A DNA stretch of 27,662 nucleotides from JAGQUL01 sp039811765 (GTDB lineage Bacteria; Actinomycetota; Thermoleophilia; Gaiellales; SKUG01), in NCBI GenBank assembly GCA_039811765.1, contig JBDHZF010000022.1, positions 1 through 27,662 of the forward strand, written 5' to 3'. A program made the translations under genes and the position numbers. The notes beneath the pieces were generated by a model. It saw nothing but the letters and a program-made list of their open reading frames with translations. It did not search any database and had not been told where the DNA came from. Positions 14,905-22,820 of this stretch are shown in pieces (position 1 is the first letter of the stretch; each line of letters begins with the position of its first letter).

Positions 14905-14969
14905 TTCGTCGTCCTGTGCCGGCAAACACGCGAAGAACCCCAGTTTACCGGCACGAGACAAGCACCGCA
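14905..14969 (+). repeat. Intergenic hairpin repeat, copy B
   Basis: Second copy of the element at 11541. GTGCCGGCAAAC (14917-14928) and GTTTACCGGCAC (14943-14954) form an 11-bp stem with one internal C-A mismatch. TTCGTCGTC precedes it and AAGCACCGC follows. The mismatch between arms, and the different loop from copy A, show that the copies have diverged while the stem is kept. Confidence 0.6.
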
Positions 14970-15090
14970 GTGTTGTAGTCGTGCAGACCGCGAGCCCCGA
15001 CGCAGCATAAGAACTGACGCCCAACCGTCGCACGACAAGCGCAAGATCCGAAAAAATCGTCGTCAGACGCGTGCATGACGGCGATTTGTT

Positions 15091-15145
15091 CAATATCCAG
15101 CGCGTGATTGGCGAAAAAGCGGCCAATATCGTGGCCAATTCCAGC
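15091..15145 (+). promoter_or_regulatory. Repeated CAAT motifs upstream of the GIVPPW-repeat gene
   Basis: CAATATCCAGC (15091-15101), GGCCAAT (15121-15127) and GGCCAAT followed by TCCAGC (15133-15145) recur. The two GGCCAAT copies start 12 bp apart, and an inverted ATTGGC lies at 15107-15112. This could be an operator for the gene at 15225. Confidence 0.3.
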
Positions 15146-15224
15146 TTCGGCGCAGAATTCCACCACGGTGTCCTGTCGCATCGGTAAAGTTCCGGAAGTT
15201 CGGCCAACCGAGCGAAGGATTTTC

Positions 15225-15470
15225 ATGATGACCGCAATCGCAACAACAAACTCCACGGCCCCGGGCAACGGAATCGGAATCGTTCCGCCGTGGCTCCTCG
15301 ACGGTGCTGACACCGGCATCGTTCCGCCGTGGATGGATGCCCCGTTTCAGACGCTTCCCACCGACGACCAAGCCGCCACGAGCGCCAACGCCGGTGTTGC
15401 AACAACGTTCGTGCGCGTTCCCGTGGACGCCTCCCCAGCGACCATGATCGACGCACTTCGCGCTCGCTGA
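15225..15470 (+). CDS. Small protein with two 13-residue GIVPPW repeats, candidate peptide precursor
   Basis: 81 residues; ATG 15225 (ATGATG) has AAGGA 5 nt upstream. The frame is open further upstream to ATG 15108, but that start has no ribosome binding site. After a Thr/Ala-rich N-terminus (MMTAIATTNSTAPGNGI) come two tandem 13-residue units, GIVPPWLLDGADT and GIVPPWMDAPFQT. Both begin GIVPPW and end in Thr; their DNA shares a 15-base identical block (15279-15293 and 15318-15332). The rest is polar with FVRVPVDASP and ends in DALRAR. There is no Cys, no signal peptide and no membrane helix. A strong terminator follows at 15597, so it forms a one-gene unit. Repeated short units in a small protein recall multi-core peptide precursors, but no modifying enzyme is adjacent. 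A short-linear-motif binding protein is an equally fair guess. Confidence 0.65.
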   Translation: MMTAIATTNSTAPGNGIGIVPPWLLDGADTGIVPPWMDAPFQTLPTDDQAATSANAGVATTFVRVPVDASPATMIDALRAR

Positions 15471-15596
15471 CCCGTCCAGGTCACCGATCAGCGTCGAACG
15501 CAGCACGACTCCCACACCACAGAAACACCTCCCCATAGGTTGCCGGGCAACTCCCCCTGATCCCCCGTCCGGCTTCCGACCCAGCAAGACAGCAAC

Positions 15597-15638
15597 GGGC
15601 CCGACTTGGCATGGATGCCATGATCGGGCCCTTGTTTT
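15597..15638 (+). terminator. Intrinsic terminator
   Basis: GGGCCCGA (15597-15604) pairs with TCGGGCCC (15624-15631), with an inner TGGCAT/ATGCCA stem. TTGTTTT follows on the plus strand. It ends the GIVPPW-repeat transcript. It lies 17 bp past the convergent gcvPB stop and may also stop that transcript, though the minus-strand tail (GTTGCTGTCTT) is poor. Bases 15471-15596 show nothing else. Confidence 0.85.
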
Positions 15639-15654
15639 GCCACCGCTCGAGCGT

Positions 15655-17187
15655 TCAGTCGCTCGCGAGCACGAAGCCGTCGACGAGTACAGGATGGCGA
15701 GCCGATCGCGCTTCGTCGAGGCGACGCACGGGCGTGGTGTGAGGCGCGCTGCACACCGTCTGCGAATCGGCATGCGCTTCGGCAACGATCGCGCGCATCG
15801 CGGCGGCGAACGCGTCGAGCGTCTCGCGGGTCTCGGTTTCCGTGGGCTCGATCATCAAGGCCTCGTCAACCAAGAGCGGAAAGTACATCGTCGGCGGGTG
15901 GTAGCCATGATCCATGATCCGCTTCGCGACATCGATCGCACGCACGCCGGTGTCGCGCTTCAATTGGCCGGCGCTGAGCACGAACTCATGCATGCAGGTG
16001 CGATCGAACGCGGGCGGCAGCACGTCGCGCAGCTGCGCGAGCAGGTAGTTCGCGTTGAGCACGGCGATATCGCTCGCGCGGCGTAGACCATCGCGTCCGT
16101 GCGTGACCACATAGGCCCACGCGCGCACGAGAACGCCGACGTTGCCGAAGAAGCGCGAGACGGATCCGATCGAATCGTCGACGTGCGTCACGACGTCGTA
16201 TCGCCCATCCTCGTGGCGAACCACTCGCGGGAGCGGCAGCAGATGCGCGAGACGTTCGGCGACGGCGACGGGCCCCGCGCCTGGTCCTCCTCCGCCGTGC
16301 GGCGTCGAGAGCGTCTTGTGCACGTTCACATGCACGATGTCGAAGCCCATGTCCCCCGGGCGGGTACGACCCATGATCGCGTTGAGGTTCGCTCCGTCGT
16401 AGTAGAGCAGTCCGCCCGCGTCTCGGACCGTGCTCGTGATCGCGGCAATGCGCTCGTCGAACACGCCGAGCGTGTTCGGATTCGTCAGCATCAACCCCGC
16501 GATGTCGTGCGCTGCGCACGCGTCGCGTACAGCGTCGAGGTCCATGCCGCCGCGCGCGTCGGTGGGGATGCTCACCGTGCGCAATCCGGCCATGCGGACG
16601 GTGGCTGGATTGGTGCCGTGCGCGGTGTCCGGCACCAGCACGCTGCGCGGCTCCTCGGCGATCTCGCCGCGCGCCACGCGCTCGCGATGCCACGCCCGCA
16701 TCAACAGCAATCCGGTGAATTCGCCGTGCGCGCCGGCCGCCGGTTGGAGCGTGACCGCCGGCAGGCCCGACAGCTCGCCGATCGCGTGCTGGAGCTCGTG
16801 CAGCAGCGCGAGCATTCCTTGCGCCGCGCGCGGTGGCGTCAGCGGATGCAATCGGGCGAACTCCGGCATCGCCGCGATTTCGTCATGCACCTTCGGGTTG
16901 TACTTCATGGTGCACGAGCCGAGCGGGTAGAACCCCGAGTCGATCGAGTGGTTGCGCTGGCTGAGCCGAACGAAATGGCGAACGAGCGTGGGCTCGGCAA
17001 CTTCCGGAAGGCGGGGCGGTCGTGCTCGACGCAGGGCATCCGGGATAGTCGACATGATGGCGTCGACATCCACGTCGATCGGCACGCGGCTGCTGCGACG
17101 CCCCGGCCGGGATCGATCGAAGATCGTCGGCTCGCTCGGCGGGTGCAGACCCGGCGCGGCAGTGGTTCGAGCTGGAGCAGCGGTCAT
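15655..17187 (-). CDS. gcvPB: Glycine dehydrogenase (decarboxylating) subunit 2
   Basis: 510 residues, the C-terminal half of the glycine cleavage P-protein, which decarboxylates glycine and hands the aminomethyl group to lipoyl-GcvH. The PLP lysine is K291 in HVNVHKTLSTPHGGGGPGAG. GSCTMKYNPKV near the N-terminus and PDTAHGTNPATV are also diagnostic. Its ATG overlaps the TGA of gcvPA by 4 bases (ATGA), a sign of coupled translation. The split alpha/beta form is common in Gram-positives and thermophiles. No riboswitch was seen within the operon. Confidence 0.96.
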   Translation of the reverse strand: MTAAPARTTAAPGLHPPSEPTIFDRSRPGRRSSRVPIDVDVDAIMSTIPDALRRARPPRLPEVAEPTLVRHFVRLSQRNHSIDSGFYPLGSCTMKYNPKVHDEIAAMPEFARLHPLTPPRAAQGMLALLHELQHAIGELSGLPAVTLQPAAGAHGEFTGLLLMRAWHRERVARGEIAEEPRSVLVPDTAHGTNPATVRMAGLRTVSIPTDARGGMDLDAVRDACAAHDIAGLMLTNPNTLGVFDERIAAITSTVRDAGGLLYYDGANLNAIMGRTRPGDMGFDIVHVNVHKTLSTPHGGGGPGAGPVAVAERLAHLLPLPRVVRHEDGRYDVVTHVDDSIGSVSRFFGNVGVLVRAWAYVVTHGRDGLRRASDIAVLNANYLLAQLRDVLPPAFDRTCMHEFVLSAGQLKRDTGVRAIDVAKRIMDHGYHPPTMYFPLLVDEALMIEPTETETRETLDAFAAAMRAIVAEAHADSQTVCSAPHTTPVRRLDEARSARHPVLVDGFVLASD

Positions 17188-18545
17188 CGCAGCGCCTCCT
17201 CGACGGCAACGCCCAAACGCTCGATGTCGTCGTCGGTGCGCAGCTCGGTCGCTGCCACGAGCAGCGCGCCGTCGCCGAGCTCGGGCCATCCCTGCGCGGC
17301 TGGCCATCCGGCGATCAGTTCGTGGTCGAACGCGCGATCCACGACGTCGCTCGCAGGCTTCGGCAGGTGCACCACGAACTCGCGGAACACCGGCGCGTCG
17401 GCGCCGCCTGGGCCGGGAAGCACGCCTGGCACGCGAAGCAGTCGTTCGCGCGCGGCGGCGGCGCGCTCGAACTGGATCGCGCCGAGTTCGCGAATGCCTT
17501 CCGGGCCCAGCCACGTCATCTGCACCAACCCCGCCAACGCGCACAGCGCTTGGTTGGTGCAGATGTTCGACGTGGCTTTCTCGCGCCGGATGTGCTGCTC
17601 GCGCGTCTGCAGCGTGAGCACGTAGCCGCGGTGGCCGTCCTCGTCCACGGTCTCGCCGACGATGCGCCCCGGCATGCGTCGCAGGAATCGCTCCTGCGCG
17701 GCCATGAAACCGAACGTGGGACCGCCGGCGCTGGGCGCGATGCCGAGCGGCTGACCATCGCCCACGACCACGCCGGCGCCATAACTGCCTGGCGCGGCGA
17801 GCACGCCGAGCGAGAGCGGATCAGCGCTCACGACCGGCACGGCGCCGACCGCATCGGCAGCCGCCACAAGCGCGGGCGCGTCCTCGAGCAAGCCGAACGC
17901 GTTCGGTTGCTGGATCACGAGCGCCGCGACATCGTCCGACAACCGGCTCGCCACGGAGTCGACTGACACCACGCCCATTGCGGGATCGCACTCGACCACG
18001 TCGACGACCATGCCGTACGCGCCGGCGTACGTGTCGAGCACGGCGCGCACCTGCGGCGCGATCGTGCCGAGCACGACCAAGCGGCTTCGTCCCGTCGCCT
18101 GCTCGCTCAAGTACGTCGCCTCGGCTACAGCAGTGGCGCCGTCGTACAGCGACGCGTTCGCGACCGGCAACTCCGTCAACGCCGCGATCGCCGATTGGAA
18201 CTCGAAGATCGTTTGCAGCGTGCCCTGGCTCAGCTCTGGCTGGTACGGCGTGTAGGCCGTTGCGAATTCGCTGCGCGACACGATCGCGCGCACGGCAGCT
18301 GGCACGAAGTGGTCGTAGCTGCCGCACCCGAGGAAACTTGTGACGCGCGACAGGTCGACGGTCCGATCCGCAAGCTCGCGAGCGCGACGCACGAGCTCCG
18401 GCTCGGAAACACCGAGCGGCAGATCAAGCTCGCCATCGAGTCGCAAGTCGATGGGGATGTCCGCGAACAGGTCGTCGATTCGCGCCACCCCGATCGCGTC
18501 GAGCATCGCTCGGACATCGTCGTCTGTAGCAGGAGCGTACGGCAT
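17184..18545 (-). CDS. gcvPA: Glycine dehydrogenase (decarboxylating) subunit 1
   Basis: 453 residues, the N-terminal half of the split P-protein, forming the heterotetramer with GcvPB. Typical stretches are FLGCGSYDHFVPAAVRAI, FATAYTPYQPELSQGTLQ and NASLYDGATAVAEA. GRIVGETVDEDGHRGYVLTL with REQHIRREKATSNICTNQ also matches the family closely. ATG 18545 has GGAG 4 nt upstream. It lies 47 bp after a small membrane protein gene and overlaps gcvPB by 4 bases. The active-site lysine is in the partner subunit. Confidence 0.96.
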   Translation of the reverse strand: MPYAPATDDDVRAMLDAIGVARIDDLFADIPIDLRLDGELDLPLGVSEPELVRRARELADRTVDLSRVTSFLGCGSYDHFVPAAVRAIVSRSEFATAYTPYQPELSQGTLQTIFEFQSAIAALTELPVANASLYDGATAVAEATYLSEQATGRSRLVVLGTIAPQVRAVLDTYAGAYGMVVDVVECDPAMGVVSVDSVASRLSDDVAALVIQQPNAFGLLEDAPALVAAADAVGAVPVVSADPLSLGVLAAPGSYGAGVVVGDGQPLGIAPSAGGPTFGFMAAQERFLRRMPGRIVGETVDEDGHRGYVLTLQTREQHIRREKATSNICTNQALCALAGLVQMTWLGPEGIRELGAIQFERAAAARERLLRVPGVLPGPGGADAPVFREFVVHLPKPASDVVDRAFDHELIAGWPAAQGWPELGDGALLVAATELRTDDDIERLGVAVEEALR

Positions 18546-18592
18546 CGTTCTCCGATACTACTCCGGGTGGCGGCGCACCCGTGCACGGGCGC

Positions 18593-19066
18593 CTACATCA
18601 ACGAATTCACGCCGAGCAGCAGCAGCGCCGCGACGTCGAACGTCACGAGCACGAGCAGCATGAAACTCGTCGCGCGATGTCCGAGCCGTCGGAAGAATCG
18701 CGCGAGCAGATACGACGTCACTGCCAGCGCGATCGCGCCGATCACAACTTTCCCGTCCAACCAGGTGGGGCACGACAAGCCAAAGCAATCGGCTGCGGGA
18801 CCGACCGCGAACGCGTAGCTCCACACGGTGAGGTGCAATGCGCACCACACGGTGAGCACGACGAGGAAGAAGGCCGCGTCGATCAGTCGACCAGCAGCCG
18901 CCAGTGCAAGGCCAATGCCTTTCACCGGCGCGAGCATCGCGCGCGCGGTTGCCGATCGCTCTGGCCGTGCGGCTGGCGCCGTGGCGCTGAAGCTGAACGG
19001 AGGCGGCTCGCATGCCGACGTGCATCGCACGCGGCGGGGCCGTACCTGCAATTGGACGTTCGACAT
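18593..19066 (-). CDS. Small integral membrane protein of unknown function
   Basis: 157 residues from ATG 19066; ATG 18937 (114 residues) would start just before the first helix, and neither has a clear ribosome binding site. Three membrane helices are visible: AAFFLVVLTVWCALHLTVWSY, VVIGAIALAVTSYLLARFF and FMLLVLVTFDVAALLLLGV. A loop with two cysteines (DCFGLSCPTW) lies between the first and second. The N-terminal 43 residues are basic and proline-rich. I do not recognise the family. It sits between gcvH and gcvPA on the same strand, so it may be co-transcribed; a role in glycine use (for example transport) would be speculation. Confidence 0.7.
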   Translation of the reverse strand: MSNVQLQVRPRRVRCTSACEPPPFSFSATAPAARPERSATARAMLAPVKGIGLALAAAGRLIDAAFFLVVLTVWCALHLTVWSYAFAVGPAADCFGLSCPTWLDGKVVIGAIALAVTSYLLARFFRRLGHRATSFMLLVLVTFDVAALLLLGVNSLM

Positions 19067-19197
19067 GAAGGGGTAATCCTACCGAAATCGCGTGTCGCAC
19101 CGCGTGTTCGACGTCCATCTGGCCGTTCCTGCCCACCCCGCCCAAGAAACCGATCGCCACTTTGTGCCAACAGGTCTGCGAAATTGGCGACGAGTTC

Positions 19198-19578
19198 TTA
19201 GATGCGGGACTGGTAGGCGGCGGCGTCGAGCAGCGCGTCGACCTCGGCGAGGTCGGCGAGGCGCACCTTGATCAGCCACGCGGCGTAAGGATCGTCGTTC
19301 ACCTGTTCTGGCGAATCGACGATCGAATCGTTCACCGCCACGACCTCGCCGCTGAGGGGAGCGACGATGTCGCTCACCGCTTTCACGCTCTCGAGCTCGC
19401 CATATCCGTCCCCTGCGCGAACCGAATCGCCAACCGCGGGCGGGGCGAAGTAGACGATGTCGCCAAGCGCGTCTTGCGCATGCCACGTGATGCCGAACGT
19501 TGCCACGTCACCATCGATCCGCGCCCAGTCGTGCGCCTCGTGGTAGCGAAGATCCTCGGGGTAGGTGGCGTCGGCCAT
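19198..19578 (-). CDS. gcvH: Glycine cleavage system H protein
   Basis: 126 residues, the usual size. It carries the aminomethyl group between P- and T-proteins on a lipoyl arm. The lipoylation site is K66 in ELESVKAVSD; GDIVYFAPPAVGD and PEDLRYHEAHDWAR are typical. ATG 19578 has AGGAG 7 nt upstream. It precedes gcvPA and gcvPB with one small membrane protein gene between; gcvT (aminomethyltransferase) and lipoate genes are not in this window. Confidence 0.96.
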   Translation of the reverse strand: MADATYPEDLRYHEAHDWARIDGDVATFGITWHAQDALGDIVYFAPPAVGDSVRAGDGYGELESVKAVSDIVAPLSGEVVAVNDSIVDSPEQVNDDPYAAWLIKVRLADLAEVDALLDAAAYQSRI

Positions 19579-19652
19579 GGCTGCACTCCTCTAGTTCGCG
19601 GGCGCGCGCCCGGATGCGCGCCGACGCCTCGAACCTACCACCACGCGAGCCG

Positions 19653-20129
19653 TCAGCCGCGCTGCTTGAGCTCGCGATCGATTTGGCGCTGCACGTCGCG
19701 CTTGGCGATCGTCTGACGCTTGTCGCCCTTGTCCTTGCCCTTCGCAACGCCGATCGAGAGCTTCGCGCGTCCGTCGCGAAAGTACAACGACAACGGCACG
19801 ACCGTGTTTCCCTTGCGTGTGACGTGCACGTGCAGGTCGTCGAGTTCGCGGCGATGCAGCAGCAGCTTTCGCGTGCGCGTGGGCTCGTGGTTGAACACGT
19901 TGCCTTGTTCGTACGTGGCGATGTTCATGCCGACGACGAACGCTTCGCTGTCCTCCACCCGCACGTAGGCTTCGCGAATCGCCGCCTTGCCGGCGCGCAG
20001 CGATTTCACTTCCGTGCCGGTGAGCACGAGCCCGGCCTCGAACGTTTCGAGGATGTGGAAGTCGTGCCGCGCCTTCGGATTCTCAGCGACGACCTTTCGG
20101 CCGTCGCCTGCCTGTTTCTTTGCGGCCAT
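19653..20129 (-). CDS. smpB: SsrA-binding protein SmpB
   Basis: 158 residues. It binds tmRNA and brings it to stalled ribosomes for trans-translation. VVAENPKARHDFHILETFEAG, LTGTEVKSLR and the basic C-terminal tail (GKDKGDKRQTIAKRD) are diagnostic. The start at 20129 overlaps the last 47 bases of rnr in another frame; MAAKKQAGDGRKVVAEN fits known SmpB N-termini, so the overlap appears real. Close pairing with rnr is functionally sensible, because RNase R degrades the non-stop mRNAs released during rescue. No ssrA (tmRNA) gene was recognised downstream. Confidence 0.95.
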   Translation of the reverse strand: MAAKKQAGDGRKVVAENPKARHDFHILETFEAGLVLTGTEVKSLRAGKAAIREAYVRVEDSEAFVVGMNIATYEQGNVFNHEPTRTRKLLLHRRELDDLHVHVTRKGNTVVPLSLYFRDGRAKLSIGVAKGKDKGDKRQTIAKRDVQRQIDRELKQRG

Positions 20130-21879
20130 CGCGGTGAAGCGTACCAGCCAGCCGCAGGTCGACCTTGCCCGCGGCGCGGTCCACGCGATCCACGTACACG
20201 TCCACCCCGTCGCCGAGCCGGAAACGGTGCCCCGAACGCGTGCCGACCATCGCCAGTCCGAGGTCGTCGAGCTGGTAGCGCTCGTCGGGGCTGATCGTGC
20301 GCGCCGGAACGAACCCTTCGAACACGCCGCCGAAGCGCACGAACATGCCAGCTGCGATCAGCCCGTTCACCTCGCCGCGCCAGCGCCCGGAAGCGCCGTC
20401 GTCGCCCATCCCCTCCCCGCCGTGCATGCGGCGATGCAGCAGATAGGCGAGTGTGATCTTGTCGGCGCGTCGCTCGAGCTGTTGCAGCTCGCGCTCGACC
20501 GCGCTCACGTGCCGCGCAACCTCGGAGAGGTCCTCCATCGCGGGCGCGTCGTCCGAAAGGCCGAGCAGCGCGAGCAACGAGCGGTGGTTGACGAGGTCCG
20601 GGTAGCGTCGAATCGGACTCGTGAAGTGGGCATACGCGGCGGTGGCAAGTCCGGAGTGCACGCCGGCGCGCGCGCGATAGTCCGCGTGCTGCAGCGCACG
20701 CAGCACGCGCGGTGCGAACGTGACGCGGCCACGTCGAGCGGTTTCGGCGTAGCGCTGGGCCTGCTTGGCTGCCTGCGACGCGAGCTGCGCGGCTTCCGTG
20801 CCCGAGAAGGATTCCGGAAGCGGCGGCGTTGGCACGCCGAGCTGGTCGAACGTGCGAAACAACGCCTCGATCGCCGCGGGGTCGGGGTGATCGTGCACGC
20901 GCCAGATCCCGGGAGCGTTCGCTTGCGAGAGTCGCAATCCCACCGCGTCGTTCGCGACGAGCATGCACTCCTCCACGAGCCGATGCGACCGCGATTCCGG
21001 CGCGAGCGTGGCATCCTCCGGATGCTCGTCGCCAATGGTGAACTCCACGTCCGGCAGCGCCATGTCGAGCGCGCCGCGCTGCATGCGGCGATCGCGAAGG
21101 AGCTTCGTCACGCCGTCCAAGCCATGGAGAAGCTGGTCGATCACCGGATCGATCGGACGATCCTGCTCGAGCAACTCGTCGACTTGGTCGTAGGTGAGCC
21201 TGCGCGCGCTGCGGATCAACGTTCGCGCGAATCGCACACGCACCACGCCGCCAGTCGCGTCGAGGTCGGCGCAGACGCTCACGCAACCGCGATCCACGCC
21301 AGGCCTGAGACTGCACAGGTCGCTGGAGAGCTCGAACGGCAGCATCGGCGCGACGCTGCTCGGCACGTACGCGCTCATCGCGCGATCAAGCGCCTGCTCG
21401 TCGATCGGCGATCCGACGGGCACGTACGCGGCGACGTCGGCGATGTGCACCCACAGCTGCCACGTGTGGTCAGCGTCGTCGGGCGCCGCGACCAGCCCGA
21501 TCGCATCGTCATGGTCCTTCGCAGTCGGCGGATCGATGGTGACGACGAGATCGCCGCGTCGATCCTCGCGCTGTTGCAGTAGCGGAATCTCGCGCGACAG
21601 ATCATCGAGTTGGTCTTGCACCGCTGCTGTCGTCGCGTCGAGCAGTCCATGTTCGGCGAACAACCCGCGCATCACGGCGCGAATCGAATCGACCGAGCCG
21701 AGCACCTCCACGACCCGACCCACGTCGCGTCCCGCGCTCTGCACGAGCACGAGTTTGCCAACGTCACCTGCGAACTGCTTGCCGTTGCCGAGCGAGATCG
21801 TCGCGCCGGGTTCGAGCCACGGCTGCGCCGTGACAAACCGACCCTGTTTGGCAAGCTGGCAGCAGACGAGGCTCATCAT
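20083..21879 (-). CDS. rnr: RNase R / RNase II-family 3'-5' exoribonuclease
   Basis: About 598 residues from the ATGATG at 21879/21876 (AGGAAGG just upstream; the second ATG has better spacing). The catalytic RNB domain starts near residue 120 with TIDPPTAKDHDDAI, which keeps the four Asp that hold Mg. AYAHFTSPIRRYPDLVNHR and LERRADKI are classical. A C-terminal S1 domain is visible (GMFVRFGGVFEGFVPA to GDGVDVYVDRVD). It is shorter than E. coli RNase R (~810): the N-terminal helix-turn-helix and most of the cold-shock pair are reduced to ~110 residues. It degrades structured RNA and cooperates with SmpB/tmRNA, encoded by the overlapping next gene. Confidence 0.93.
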   Translation of the reverse strand: MMSLVCCQLAKQGRFVTAQPWLEPGATISLGNGKQFAGDVGKLVLVQSAGRDVGRVVEVLGSVDSIRAVMRGLFAEHGLLDATTAAVQDQLDDLSREIPLLQQREDRRGDLVVTIDPPTAKDHDDAIGLVAAPDDADHTWQLWVHIADVAAYVPVGSPIDEQALDRAMSAYVPSSVAPMLPFELSSDLCSLRPGVDRGCVSVCADLDATGGVVRVRFARTLIRSARRLTYDQVDELLEQDRPIDPVIDQLLHGLDGVTKLLRDRRMQRGALDMALPDVEFTIGDEHPEDATLAPESRSHRLVEECMLVANDAVGLRLSQANAPGIWRVHDHPDPAAIEALFRTFDQLGVPTPPLPESFSGTEAAQLASQAAKQAQRYAETARRGRVTFAPRVLRALQHADYRARAGVHSGLATAAYAHFTSPIRRYPDLVNHRSLLALLGLSDDAPAMEDLSEVARHVSAVERELQQLERRADKITLAYLLHRRMHGGEGMGDDGASGRWRGEVNGLIAAGMFVRFGGVFEGFVPARTISPDERYQLDDLGLAMVGTRSGHRFRLGDGVDVYVDRVDRAAGKVDLRLAGTLHRDGRKETGRRRPKGRR

Positions 21880-21928
21880 CGCCTTCCTACCCCCTGAGGG
21901 CCTGAGCGTGACGATTGCTGCGTCGCGC

Positions 21929-22819
21929 TCAGGTCCTGAGGTATTTGCGCATCGAAGAGGCACTGCCGAACATGCCAAGCGCGATGCCGAGCACGAGCAG
22001 GCCGAGCGCGATCGTGGCGGCGGGCACCGAACCGTCCTGCGACGCGATGCCGTTGTCGCTGACCAGTCCTTTGAACGACGAGCCGAGCACCTTCACCGAG
22101 CCGAGCACCGCGACGATCGCGAGCAACGCCGCGAACACGCCGCAGAGCAAGCCTTCGATCATGAACGGCATGCGCACGAAGCCGTTGGACGCGCCCACGA
22201 GCTTCATCACTTCGATCTCGCGTCGCCGGCTGTAGATGGACAGGCGAATCGTGTTCGCCACGAGCACGGTGGCCGCGATGAGGATGCCGATGCCGACCAC
22301 GAACAGCGAGAATGTGATCACTTGAATCACGTTGATCGCCTTCTGCGCCTTCTCGCCGCCGGTTCCGACGCTGTCCACGCCAGGCTGGCCTTCCATCGAC
22401 TTCGCGACGCTCGACATCTTCGACGGGTTCTTCAAGCGCGCGTTGAGCGACGCCGGGAAGGGGTTGGCCGCCAAGTTCTCGATCACGCCGGGCGTGTCCT
22501 TGAACAGCTTCTTGGCTCGCTCGAGCGCGTCGTCCTTGCTCACGAACTCGACGTTCTCCACGAGCGAGTTGTTCTCAAGGTCGAGACGCAGCGCATTGAC
22601 TTGCTCGTCGGTTGCCGATTCGGTGAGGAACACCTTCACCAAGCCAGCGTCCTGCTGCACCTGCTCGCCCTTGCTGCGAGCCCACGTAAATCCAGCGGCG
22701 GTGATGCCGACGATCATCAGCGCCACGAGCATCGCGATGACGGCGGCGAACGACGTCGCCTTGTTGGTCGAGAGCGAGCGAAGCGCCTCGGAGAAGTAGA
22801 AACCCATTCGACTTCGCAT
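21929..22819 (-). CDS. ftsX: Cell division protein FtsX
   Basis: 296 residues. The permease-like partner of FtsE transmits ATP hydrolysis to cell-wall hydrolases at the septum. It has an N-terminal cytoplasmic part with helix AAVIAMLVALMIVGITAAG, then an extracytoplasmic domain (~residues 50-160) containing VKVFLTESATDEQVNAL, as in actinobacterial FtsX. Three more helices follow, with REIEVMKLVGAS between the second and third. ATG 22819 follows the ftsE stop by a single base (TGACATG), so translation is coupled. Confidence 0.95.
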   Translation of the reverse strand: MRSRMGFYFSEALRSLSTNKATSFAAVIAMLVALMIVGITAAGFTWARSKGEQVQQDAGLVKVFLTESATDEQVNALRLDLENNSLVENVEFVSKDDALERAKKLFKDTPGVIENLAANPFPASLNARLKNPSKMSSVAKSMEGQPGVDSVGTGGEKAQKAINVIQVITFSLFVVGIGILIAATVLVANTIRLSIYSRRREIEVMKLVGASNGFVRMPFMIEGLLCGVFAALLAIVAVLGSVKVLGSSFKGLVSDNGIASQDGSVPAATIALGLLVLGIALGMFGSASSMRKYLRT

Positions 22820-22820
22820 G

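Larger units (their letters stand above)
14817..15224. other. Intergenic stretch between the ABC ATPase and the GIVPPW-repeat gene
   Basis: A 408-bp stretch. It contains copy B of the hairpin repeat (14905-14969), an AT-richer part (15040-15200) with CAATATC/GGCCAAT repeats, and a -10-like TAAAGT (15185-15190) 35 bp before the next start. A minus-strand frame (15181 to 14945, 78 residues) is open here, but it has no ribosome binding site and GC-poor third positions; I do not call it. Confidence 0.55.

Noticed and set aside
14945..15181. 78-codon minus-strand frame with a somewhat protein-like product
   Set aside because: No ribosome binding site, third positions much less GC-rich than real genes here, and its stop lies inside repeat copy B. 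Conservation data could revive it.
1431..15440. Shared VRVP in the 24-residue peptide and near the end of the GIVPPW protein
   Set aside because: Only four identical residues in a Val/Pro-rich context, with different promoters and no common neighbours; chance is the simpler explanation.
16099..17625. Plus-strand frame of ~500 codons opposite gcvPA/gcvPB; similar ones at 12783-14261 (minus), 19987-21582 (plus) and 7176-9677 (plus)
   Set aside because: All lie antisense to strongly supported genes and show only Arg/Ala/His-rich shadow composition.
19579..19652. tmRNA (ssrA) or glycine riboswitch in the smpB-gcvH gap
   Set aside because: The gap is only 74 bp and shows no tRNA-like ends or riboswitch core.
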